From Tetracentron sinense (lineage: Eukaryota > Streptophyta > Magnoliopsida > Trochodendrales > Trochodendraceae), in assembly GCA_015143295.1 (NCBI GenBank), contig CM026557.1, positions 23,035,760-23,099,759 of the forward strand: a stretch of DNA of 64,000 nt, read 5' to 3'. The translations under genes and the position numbers were made by a program. This document shows positions 34,401 to 43,805 of the stretch, one piece after another. The notes under the pieces are model-generated. The model ran no database searches and had not been told where the DNA came from. It saw only the letters and a list, made by a program, of their open reading frames with translations. Position 1 is the stretch's first letter. Every line of letters begins with the position of its first letter.

Positions 34401-35260
34401 TACTTGGACAAAGACGGACTCTGTGTAAGTAAATTGTGTATGCAAATGCAAATGTAAAAATGTTGATGATGATGATTGTATTTTTTTGTTTTTGATTTTT
34501 GATTTTTGATTGGGTTTGACAAGGCACATGCGTTCTGATAGGTCAGTCGGAGAAAGGTTCGGTATGCTTTACCCGGTTTGTTGGGAAATGGGGGCCTATT
34601 TGGATAAGGCTGGGGATAGGTCTTGTGAAGACCTGTCTGCCTGGGATTTGAACCCCATATGCGATGTCGGGACACAGGGTCGGATGTATTTTATTACAAG
34701 CATAATTACGGCTCATTACATGCCCCTGGATGAGTGCTTATCTAAGTAGAGTGCTTGATATTCAACTATGATTGGGAACAGGTATAAGGTTCAAATAGGC
34801 TAGGGTTTAGAATTTCCCTCCAGATGGGCTGCTTGTAGACTATACCTTAGCGTATTCTATTTATTGAATGCTAGGGTAATTCAAGTGTTCATAAAAGGTT
34901 AGAATCACTTAACACCGTATATGCGACTCTCCGATATAGAATATACCTAAAAATGGATAATTGGTGTGAGCGGAAGTGTTCAGAATCCTTCCCTGAGGAT
35001 AATCATCCAACAAGTATAATTTTGCGGACCTCCAAGATTGTTAAGCTTCTGACACTGAGGATAACCATTCAACAGTTGTAAGCGTCTTAAGCTTATCTAC
35101 TGGGTTTTCGTAGGTAATTACACTACTATGATATATATGATATGGACAGTATAAAATAAACCCAAAGAAAGAAAGAATCAATATTAGGTTAAATACTTAG
35201 ACATTTTGATTAAATTTGAGGTTTATTTGGCTTAAACCTAGGTTCTGGGTTCAACCTTAA
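34401..35260 (-). other. Tat2 leader between primer site and first ORF
   Basis: About 860 bases without clear protein. A TTTTTGATTTTTGATTTTTG microrepeat is at 34491-34510. The frames at 34400-34749 overlap on both strands and are probably chance. Confidence 0.6.
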
Positions 35261-35261
35261 A

Positions 35262-35283
35262 TCCCCAGTCGAGTTGCCAGAGC
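35262..35283 (-). promoter_or_regulatory. Primer binding site of Tat2, tRNA-Arg type
   Basis: Minus strand GCTCTGGCAACTCGACTGGG follows the LTR end GTGCTCACA. TGGCGACTCTGCTGGG is the known Ogre primer site (tRNA-Arg); this copy differs at a few positions. Confidence 0.8.
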
Positions 35284-35639
35284 TGTGAGCACGGTTTTTG
35301 TCCCACTGGTTTCGATTAGGAGTCATCACCTATTAATTGTAAGGGATAGGTTCCAGATATGAATAAGGTCTAATGGTCTTAATGAGAGTCTAGGTTAGAG
35401 GTTCGATTAAACACCAGGGAAGGTGTTAGGCACCATAGCATTTTACAATGGTTACCTACTCTCTATGTATAAGCCAAATTAATGTCAAATTTTTAATCAA
35501 ATGCCTAAGTTTTAGATTATACTAATCAACATGAGCCCGTGCCAAGGCTAGGAGAGTGTATGTGTGTACTGGGGTGGCTAAGATTTAGTATAGGGACTAA
35601 GGTTTGATTGACCGGGTAGTCAAGTGCATGGTATTGGGG

Positions 35640-35975
35640 TTGGGGCCTGGAGGGCAAAGAGTTAGGCCCGGAGGCTAAGGTTTAAGCCCAGAAGCCAAGG
35701 TTTGGGTCCGGAGGCCTAGGGTTTATGCCCAGAGGCTAAAGTATGAGATCGGAGGCCAAGGCATGGATCCAGAGGACAAGGGTTGAGCCTAGAAGCTAAG
35801 GGTTCAGCTCGGAGGCCAAGGCATGGGCACGCAGGCCAACAATCGGGTCTGGAGGCCAAGGGTTGAGCTCAGAGGCTAAGGCATGGGCCTAGAGGCTAAG
35901 GATTGGGCCCGGAGGCCTAGGTTTGAACCTGGAGGCTAGGGTATGGGCCCGAAGGCCAAGGGTTTGGGCATGGAG
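35640..35975. repeat. About 22-bp minisatellite in the Tat2 LTR
   Basis: About 15 units around GGAGGCCAAGGTTTGGGCCC with many variants. It is the inverted counterpart of 25905-26100. The C-family solo LTR integrated in its last unit. Confidence 0.9.
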
Positions 35976-37486
35976 TGTTAGCCTCAGGGTTACAACCATA
36001 AGTACCCCTAATAATTTTGATAATAACATAATAATATAATGAAATATTTGGTACTAATAAACTCGTTTAAGTGCGTGAACATTTCAGATTACATAAAGTT
36101 GATAGCACTCCAATCATGAAAAACAAAGGATAGAAATTACCCAAGAGGAAGTTCAACTCAATACAAGATGAAGATTCAAGAAGAGACCTTAGTCCAAGTC
36201 AAGACCATTGAAGACAAAATACAAAATCACAAGACCCAAGTCAAGCCAAGATCATCTCTCATTATTCTAAATGTATTCACTTGTTATTCTGAAAATGTAT
36301 AAGGACTTATGTAAAAAGTCCTCAAAAGAAAGGTGAAGTGAATAAGCTCAAGAATCATAGATTGACCATAGGAGCCTAGGATACCTTTTGAAAATCGTCC
36401 TAAAGCTCTAATTCATCATAAAATTACGATAAGAGTATAGCCAATTGACCTAGGAAATCAATCACATCCCTTCGGTCTGATCCTAGACTGAATTCAGAAT
36501 ATTCACTCTGAATTCGTCGACGAATTCTCTGGGAAGATCAAATTCGGCGACGAAGTCATGACAGAATTTTCTTAATTCAGTTCTGCCTCCTAATTTCGGC
36601 GACGAAATCTTTGGTTGGGTTAAGATTCGGCAACAAAGTCGTTTCAGGATTTTTTGAAATCCAATTCTGTCTTTTGAATTCGGCGACGAACTCAAGTGGG
36701 AACTCCACTTCGTCGACGAAATCATGTCTGAAATAGAAAAATTTTTAACGGCTAGTTTGCTACGGACCTAAAAGCATTTAATGCTTCCCCAACGGCACTA
36801 TTGGATCAAATGCTATAAAAGGAGTTCATTTATGAACTACAAACAACTCTTGATCACAGCAATAACTCGTATTAATCACTTATTCACTGCTATTGATTTT
36901 CACTCACTCTCACACTTAGAAAATCCCCAAAAAGTTTCTCTTGAGCTCATTCAAGTCTACTTTCTTTGAAAGACTTTATTAGAGTTTGTATTTCACTCGT
37001 ATCCAGCTCATTCAAGGAGCTTTCAATTCGGATCTTCAATCCAAAACTTATTTATTGAGATTAGTCAAGAATCCAGGATTCTTGCACTAAATTTGTTGCT
37101 TCAGCCATATCAAGAGAGGGTTGCACTCTTGAAAGGTTTTAGCTCGGCCTAAAGGAGAGCTTGAAAGGTGATATCTCGACCTATAAAGAGAGATTGTAAG
37201 GGTTTGGATTCCACCTGTGAAGGAGCCTGTACGATTAAGGAATCGTGGTGAATCCTCTAGCTGGAAGCTGAGGTAGAGAGTAGGTTGGTTTGCTGAACCT
37301 CGAGAACAAATCTTGAGTTTGCACTCTTCTTATCTCTTCTCTTTCTTTTAATATTCCATTGTTTTATCTTGCTGCATATTATACTCTATTCCACTCTTTG
37401 AACTTGTAGTTCATATTTTTTTATTTTTTTTTAAATCTGCCTTAGACCCTATTCACCCCCCCTTTAGGGTCATTTCCTGGCCAACA
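35976..37486 (+). mobile_element. Solo LTR of family C
   Basis: 1511 bp, TGTTAGCC to GGCCAACA, flanked by TGGAG at 35971-35975 and 37487-37491. Same sequence as the LTRs of element C, inverted, including the palindrome array (36505-36722) and TATAAAAG (near 36817). LTR-LTR recombination is the usual origin of solo LTRs. The frames at 36483-36969 are not genes. Confidence 0.95.
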
Positions 37487-37729
37487 TGGAGGCTTAAGTT
37501 GCTTAACCAGAGTTAGGTGGGTGAATTAACCATGTTTAGGATTGCTAACCATAGTTAAAAGTCCAAATCAGATTTTTTTTGGGTTTTTTTGCATTTTTAG
37601 AAATTTTTTGGATTTGTCCCAAGGTTAAATGGTGTTAAACATGGTTAAAAGTTAACCGGTGCATGATAGGGCTTAGATTGGCCTCCTACCTCGTCTGAGC
37701 CCTATGCAAAGGCCATTTAATAGATACTG

Positions 37730-37808
37730 GAATTGGTGATACACTGTTCACCGCCAATTCCACTTCTTTACAAAATTGGAATTGCGGTGGATGGTGTACC
37801 GCCATTCC
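37730..37808. repeat. Two Tat-type hairpins in the Tat2 LTR
   Basis: 37730-37760 (arms GAATTGGTGA and TCACCGCCAATTC, imperfect) and 37778-37808 (GGAATTGCGGT and ACCGCCATTCC, one mismatch). Same family as the hairpins in Tat1. Confidence 0.75.
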
Positions 37809-38136
37809 TAGTTTTCTGAGAATGACTTTTATAGACTTGGGAGAGGTCAGGGATGATATCCAAAGGGTCCTGAACCGTTAGAGTTAATTAGAGGACTTTA
37901 GGGCAAGTCCCGGGCCTAGTCTGGGTGTAGAGCCTCGGACCTTTTCACATTTAATGCATGACACTTTCGTTGCCATTTTGTATTTAAAGAGGTATAATTA
38001 ATAAATAAGGAAGAAATTGGAAATTCCGAAACGTTAGAAATGTTCCTTTTCGAAGTACGAACCCAACGCAAGTTGAATCGTCAAAATCGGACGAACGAGT
38101 CAAAAGATATGGCCAAAACAGTCTGGACCTGTAGGC

Positions 38137-38438
38137 AATCGATCGCCGGGCATATGCACTTGAGGGCGAGCTCTGGAGAGGCACTAAGGACGTAGCTCGG
38201 AAGGCACTAAGGACGTAGCTCTGATAACGTGCTCTGACAACGTACTCTGATAACGTAGCTCTAGCTCTGATGACGTATATGTTGTGCATCCGTCGTGCAG
38301 CAGACAACGTGTACGTTGTACAGCAAACAACGTGTACGTTGTACAGCTCACGACGGGCACGTTGTACAATGAGACAACGGACAACGAGCTCAGCACTATG
38401 CACAACACAACGTGACAACGAGTTCGGCACCCTTCATA
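38137..38438. repeat. ACGT-rich array in F1
   Basis: Begins with ATCGATCG like the F2 array, then a short duplication of GCACTAAGGACGTAGCTC (38190-38225), then about a dozen ACGT cores (AACGTG, GTACGTTG, GACGTA). ACGT is the core bound by plant bZIP factors. Binding here is inference. Confidence 0.7.
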
Positions 38439-38716
38439 GCACAACGTACTCGGCACTATTCACAGCACAACGTGTTCAACACTATTCACAGCACAACGTG
38501 TTCGGCACTATTCACAGCACAACGTGTTTGGCACTATTCACAGCACAACGTGTTCGGCACTATTCACAGCACAACGTGTTTGGCATTATTCACAGCACAA
38601 CGTGTTCGGCACTATTCACAGCACAACGTGTTTGGCACTATTCACAGCACAACGTGTTCGGTACTATTCACAGCACAACGTGTTTGGCACTATTCACAGC
38701 TCAACGTGTTCGGCAC
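38439..38716. repeat. 26-bp tandem repeat, ten full units plus a part, in F1
   Basis: Units start at 38439 and every 26 bases after. Core AACGTGTT(C/T)GGCAC. From unit 3 to unit 10 the C/T position alternates strictly, so the real period is a 52-bp dimer repeated four times. Three overlapping open frames across it are repeat artefacts. Absent from F2. Confidence 0.95.
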
Positions 38717-39639
38717 TCGTGTTTTTACAGAAATATCAGTAAGGGTATTATGGTCTTTTGGTCGGTTCACTCTTACCTTAAGAGTTTAACCCAAGCCTTT
38801 AGGGCTCATTCTCAACACTTAGAAGATTTGGGGGATTAGAAGAGAGGAGAAAGGGTTTCCTAAGCTAGGGTTTTGCTTTTGGGGAAGAATCAAAGGGGTT
38901 TTGAGACCCTAGATCACTTCAAGTCCGGTTTTTCTCCAAGATCACGGCTCAAGCACTCGTGGAGAGCGTTCCCCAAGCTAGGGCAGCACCTCACGGTCGT
39001 TTTTGGAAGGGGTTTCTTCCTCATTTCTTCAAGGTCGGTACTTCTCACTACCCTCCTAGTTATAGTTCCTCTCTTCCCTTTATTTCTTTTGATTTTCTTT
39101 CATTTACACATGTGCTATGAGATGGATGGTTGTGAATGGTGAATGGAGATGGAATGGGCGATTGGATGCCAAGGGTTGTGTTGTGATGATTAAAATGGGG
39201 AGGGCATTGTATCCATAATAAACACACCTTTATGATGTGAGTAAACTCACCTAGAAAAGCATGATTTAGGTTTAAATGAATAATGAATAATGAACACACC
39301 ATGTTTGATGAAATGCCAAGGTGAATAAAATGAGTTGTAAATTAGGAAATGCATGCCTAATAAATTATGAATATTGCTAGGGCCTATGATAGTGTGTTTT
39401 CTTGCTTTCCCTAAATGATATGAATATTACATTGCTCAATCATTGATGTTATATGTGTTGTGAAATTACCCAAATGTCATATTTAAATTTAAATGCAAGT
39501 ATGTACACGGTTCCCACGAGCACGGCATGCATGACATGATTTATCGAGGTTTTCAAGAACATGGTTATAGGTGAGACATATCCTACGATATGTTTTACCT
39601 CGCTTTTCACAAGAAAACAAGAACCAACATTCCACGAGG

Positions 39640-39790
39640 GGTCTCCCCTCACTCACAAGTGCATATCATGAAGAAGGGCCTCCCTTCCCTCGCAAGTACA
39701 TACATATCATGAAGAAGGGTCTCCCTTCCCTCGCAAGTGCATTGCATAAAGAAGGGTCTCCCTTCCCTCTCAAGGCATCTCTCAAGCGCA
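39640..39790. repeat. GGGTCTCCCTTCCCTC repeat in F1
   Basis: Four units of AGAAGGG(T/C)CTCCCTTCCCTC or close variants with ATATCATGA or GCAAGTGCAT between. GGG-TCT-CCC is a small palindrome. F2 has the same feature at 58405-58605, inverted. CATGACATG runs flank it in both. Confidence 0.8.
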
Positions 39791-40152
39791 TCTCACAAGG
39801 ATATCTCACAAGTGTATCTCACAAGTTACATGATCACAAGCAAGCACGCATGACATGCATGACATGACACGTAAGACACGCTCGACAAGATCAAGTAAGA
39901 CAAACACGACAAGCTTTCAAGTAAGAAAAGATATTTCAAGCCAAGTCAAGTGCACGATGTTTTCAAGAGGTTTTATCAGCTTTCTACGAAATACAAGCAT
40001 GATTATAAATTGCTTTACTTCCTTGTATGATATGAATTGTTTCCGTCTAACATATATGAATTGCTCCTGATTTATGTATTTCCATTTTTATGCTATGACT
40101 ATTGGTTAGTATTTGGTACCCGCTGAGTATTCCATGCTCAGTCGTACTTCTT

Positions 40153-40272
40153 ATGTCGGTAGGTTCTGAGGGAGCTGCTGCTCCATTTGATGTTTGTGCT
40201 CCTGGTCCATGGGTGGAAGAGGAGTACGTTGAGGAGCCTTTGGAGGAACCTCCCGTAGAGGGTTATCAGTAG
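40153..40272 (+). CDS. LTR-internal 39-codon micro-ORF, copy F1
   Basis: ATG at 40153 to TAG at 40270-40272. The product starts MSVG, has GAAAPFDVCAPGPW in the middle and an acidic tail with VEEEYVEEP and EEPPVE. F2 has an ORF of exactly the same length (57959-58078). From codon 7 to 29 the two differ at seven bases, all synonymous; outside that core most changes alter residues. Just upstream is a conserved CTGAGTATTCCATGCTCAG inverted repeat. E LTRs have a relative. Function unknown; an upstream ORF in the retrotransposon leader or a short LTR-driven peptide are possibilities. Confidence 0.55.
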   Translation: MSVGSEGAAAPFDVCAPGPWVEEEYVEEPLEEPPVEGYQ

Positions 40273-40634
40273 GTGGTGTTAGATTCTGAGTGGATTGGCT
40301 GTGGGTGAGCATGAGTGATTATATCCATGTATTTTGGCGGGCATGTCCGCACTTTCTTTGTTTTGATTTCTTTGTATTAAACTTGGACCATGTGTATATA
40401 CTTAGAGGTTGTTAGACTTCCGCTGTGTTTTATAGTTATGTTTCCGCTGTCATCCTCTATTGTATATGCTCTGTGGGTTTTTGCAGGTTGGTTTGTCAAG
40501 CAAGTCATGTAAACCATGATTAGTCGTCCAAAGTTCACTCTAACTCCTAGGGTGGGTTTTGGGTCGCGACACTGGGCCTTGGGTCTGGTCTGGATTGGGC
40601 CCACAGAGGCCATTTTTACCAACAGAAGAAAACT

Positions 40635-40860
40635 CAGAATGTCGGTGAACTGTTCAACAACATTCTGTGTCTTCTCTGGTTTAGTGAATTTTAACCATAG
40701 TTACAGGGGTTTGGTAAGCCTGGAAGGACCATAGATGATTGAGAGAGGTCTTAGGGACCTAAACAAGGCCCTGGAATGGACTAGGGCCCACCTAGAAGGG
40801 GCCTAGAGTCACTGTAAAAGAGAGGACTAGAATGACGGTACTGTGTTTAATGCCATTCTG
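40635..40860. repeat. Two more Tat-type hairpins in the Tat2 LTR
   Basis: 40635-40667 (CAGAATGTCGGTGAA pairing with TTCAACAACATTCTG, with mismatches) and about 40829-40859 (AGAATGACGGTA with AATGCCATTCT, imperfect). Confidence 0.65.
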
Positions 40861-41510
40861 GAGTTTTTCCAGAAAATAAATTTTTCCCCATGGCACTGCA
40901 CTGCTACACTTCCAGGGGATCCCTCATGGGCTAAGGGTTCCCTGGGGGGGTTAAGGGGACTGTCTTAAACGTTAAAAAGGACTGATGGCCTACTAAGCTA
41001 TGGACTCTAGCCTTTGGAGGGTCTCCATGCCTAAGAGGGAGGCAAGGGGACCTCTGTCTTTGGGTTTGTACTGAAACAAAAGTCCCCTGGAGTAGGACCA
41101 AGGGCTCACATATGATTTTCAGAAGAAAATAGGGATAGGGGAAGACCCTACCCTGCTGGTGCGCTTCAAACCATGGTGATGGTGACTATGGTGGTGGTGC
41201 ACCGCTTGGAGATGGATCTCAGATGATCCCTTAAAATCCTCAGGTCCTAATCTTTGACTGAGATTTCGGTAGGGCTAAGGATTTTGCAAGGTTCCATCTC
41301 GAATTCAACAAGTCTACACTAAGGTGATTTTTTTGAAGATGATCAGAAGGTATAAGGGACTCTTGGATTTATAGGAGAGGTTTGGGGACATGAAAGAAAT
41401 TTGTACATGGATAGCTGGAGGTCGTAGGAGGGAGTGGAGAAGACCAGAGCCATGCCTGGAGTAGCTGGAGTGCGCAGGGGCCATGCGGATTGGTTTACAT
41501 GTAAAAACAA

Positions 41511-41683
41511 GGAATGACAGTAGAACCCGTACTGCCATTCCCTTGAGAGAAGAAATTGAGAATGGCGGTAGATGGTTTACAACCATTCCTGATCTTTTCT
41601 AAAAATGAGCTTGGCTTGCCTTAAATACACTCATGCGGTACAGTTTTTAACCATAAAAGGAATGTCAGTATCAACCGACATTC
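41511..41683. repeat. Three Tat-type hairpins in the Tat2 LTR
   Basis: 41511-41541 (GGAATGACAGTA / TACTGCCATTCC, one mismatch), 41560-41588 (GAATGGCGGTA / TACAACCATTC, two mismatches) and 41660-41683 (GAATGTCAG / CCGACATTC, shorter). Confidence 0.75.
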
Positions 41684-41898
41684 TGGAATTTTTGTATTTG
41701 GGGGCCAGGGCCCTCCTCCCAGGGCTTGGCTTGGGTCTATGGGCCCTATATGGGTCCAATGTTGTTTGGTTATGGGTTTAGGCCCTAAGGGCCTATGGTT
41801 TGGTCACCTATAGGCCTTAGGGTTAAACTAGGGCTAGCTAGGTTTGACCTGGGGTTTAACTGGGGTTCGACCTAGGGTTATACTAGGGTTGACCTATG

Positions 41899-43275
41899 TG
41901 ATGCCCAGATAAAGGACCCTAGAGGGGGGAGGTGAATAGGGTTTTTGGCAAATTAAAAATTTGTTTTAAGTGATTTTAGCGGAAATAAAAATTTATCATA
42001 GCAACTACCAAATAAGAGTCAGAGAAATAAATAGAGAGAGGTAAAGATACCAGGGACCGAATATGTTATCGGGGTTCAACAACTTGCCTACGTCCCTGCC
42101 TTTAAGACTTCCCGCTTCAAGGATTTTCATACGATTCACTAATCATACTCTTCTTTTCTGGCAAAGAGCAAGCCTTACAATCCTTTTCTAGGATCAGGAA
42201 GAACCTTTGCAATCCTTTTTGACAAGCTCAGGAATAACCTCTTCAAGAGAGACTCTCTCTTGGATATAAGAAGACACTCTTCTCAACAAGGTGCAAGAAT
42301 CCTTGACTCTTGACTTTCAGTGAAACAAAAATTTGGTGGATTTAAAATCTAAATTGAAAGCTCCTAACTAAGCTAGATAAGATTGGAAATCAATACTAAC
42401 AATCTCTCAAGACTGATTGGAATTGAATGCTCAAAGAAAGAGGGATTGGGATTCTAAGTATTCAATGAAAAAACAGAGTATTAATTGCTGGAAGTTTGTG
42501 AGTGATGAATGAGTAATAGAACAGTGATTGGAATCCTTAATTTCATTCATAAAAAGCCTCTATATATAGATGAATAATCAATTTGATCGTTAAGGGTGCA
42601 TTTAATGCGAGCTAGCCGTTATAGGATTTTCCCGTAGGCCCTCATTGATGAGTTAGAGAAAATCCAGTATGAGTCATCGACGAGTTAAGGTAGTAAGCAA
42701 TTTGGGATTTACCGTCCCTCACTCGTCGACAAGTCCCTTGTACTCGTCGACGAGTTCACTGAAAAAATTTAGTAAACTCATCTTGGTGAGACCACTTTGA
42801 TGGGAAATATGCTAGGATTCTTAGGCATTCAAATTATCAATATTTTAATCATTTTTAGGTCATTAGATTGGTGTCCAAATTGTCCTAGGTCTCCTAGGGC
42901 CTGTCTAGGTAATCTTTGAGCAATTCTATTCAATGTCTTGAGGACTTTAGAAGGTCCTAAGACATCTATAGTAGTCTTCATTTTGTGACTTTCTTTTCAT
43001 GGAGCTTGTGGGGCTTCAAATAGCTTGACTTTATGTATTAGCTTGATTCCTTGAAGCTTTTCTCCAGAATTTTACTAGTGCTTGGACTTTTGCCTTGATG
43101 ACCTTGATTGACTTAAACTCTTTAATTCTTCATGCCTTGAATTTTGATCTTAATGGACTTCTTCTCTGAAATTTCACATACTCAATGGAAATATTAGTAC
43201 ATCTAGAATCATTCCATTATTGTGTTATCATCGAAACAATTTAGAGTACTTAGAGTTGTAACCTTGAGGCTAACA
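41899..43275 (-). repeat. 3' LTR of element D
   Basis: TGATGCCC to GCTAACA (+ strand). In coding order: CTCGTCGACGAG-type palindromes (42646-42760), TATATATA (42560-42570), R/U5. Ends at the polypurine tract, coding strand AAAAGGGGGAGAT, at 43276-43288. Confidence 0.9.
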
Positions 43276-43805
43276 ATCTCCCCCTTTTGATGATGACATA
43301 ATAATGTGAATGACTTGGGTAAAGCTCTCCCTTAAAATGTATATTCTAATAATATTTGGGGATAGCTCCCCCTCAACAAATGCATCATATAAAAATTTTA
43401 GACAAGAGAGGTATTGGATCATTTATATGAATTAATCAAATAACAATGATTTTTAACTTATGGAATCAAGAGAAGTTCCATGATCAAGATTTTAAGTTAA
43501 TAACTCATAAGATTAGAAGTTTTGAACCAAGAGAAGTTCCACAAAGAAGGTTTGTGATTTAATAGATGTTAATTTAAATTTGGAACCAAGAGAAGTTCCA
43601 CAAACATAGTTCATATCAATTTCTATTATAGAATTCACATTTTCTCCCCCTTGGCATCATCAAAATAGATTTATAAGGAAAAATTAGAGAGGATGTAAGG
43701 AAAATGGAATGTCATATAAATAATCAAAAAGATACATGAAAGTGCAGACATTACAGCAACCGAAAAGAAATACAAAAGTCACAAAAAAATCAGAGAGCTG
43801 CATCA
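43276..43805 (-). other. Spacer between third ORF and polypurine tract of D, with three hairpins
   Basis: Non-coding. GGAACCAAGAGAAGTTCC or close variants occur at 43462-43479, 43524-43540 and 43582-43599, about 60 bases apart. Each is an inverted repeat (GGAAC and GTTCC) and flanking bases are also partly repeated. The spacer of C has an unrelated tandem repeat at the same place. Confidence 0.8.

Larger units (their letters stand above)
37926..40571 (+). mobile_element. Solo LTR of chromovirus-like family F, copy F1
   Basis: 2646 bp, starts TGTAGAGCC, ends GGGTCGCGACA, with target duplication CTGGG at 37921-37925 and 40572-40576. F2 (57664-59912) is a diverged inverted copy. Ends resemble those of E, so a Gypsy chromovirus is likely. 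Holds an ACGT-rich and 26-bp repeat array, a GGGTCTCCC repeat and a 39-codon ORF. Confidence 0.95.
30386..41898 (-). mobile_element. Tat2 (Tat/Ogre type), partial, with nested solo LTRs
   Basis: Minus strand: LTR (35284-41898, split by two solo LTRs), tRNA-Arg-type primer site, leader, extra first ORF, gag/protease remnants, RT. Without insertions the LTR part is about 2.45 kb, similar to Tat1. The RT end abuts chromovirus E integrase without a Tat terminus. Many breaks. Confidence 0.75.
35284..41898 (-). repeat. 5' LTR of Tat2, interrupted by two solo LTRs
   Basis: Pieces 35284-35975, 37487-37925 and 40572-41898. Carries the 22-bp minisatellite (35640-35975), AACCATGG-type sites (37500-37670), seven hairpins between 37730 and 41683, and AGGGTT repeats near 41780-41895. 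No genes; the frame at 41314-41586 covers two hairpins and is not conserved. Confidence 0.75.

Noticed and set aside
34610-34680. Possible tRNA gene on the minus strand
   Set aside because: GGGGTTCAAATCCC resembles a T-arm, but no acceptor stem, A box or D/anticodon arms can be found around it.
38439-38716. CRISPR-like array
   Set aside because: Units abut with no spacers and lie in a plant LTR.
38270-38839. 189-codon and overlapping 125- and 72-codon open frames over the F1 26-bp repeat
   Set aside because: The unit is 26 bp, so the same repeat stays open in all three frames; the products are repeats of one short peptide in shifted reading. No start context or homologue in F2.
43462-43599. 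Heat-shock elements (GAAnnTTC)
   Set aside because: The repeat contains GAAGTTCC, but the spacing does not give the required GAAnnTTC pattern.
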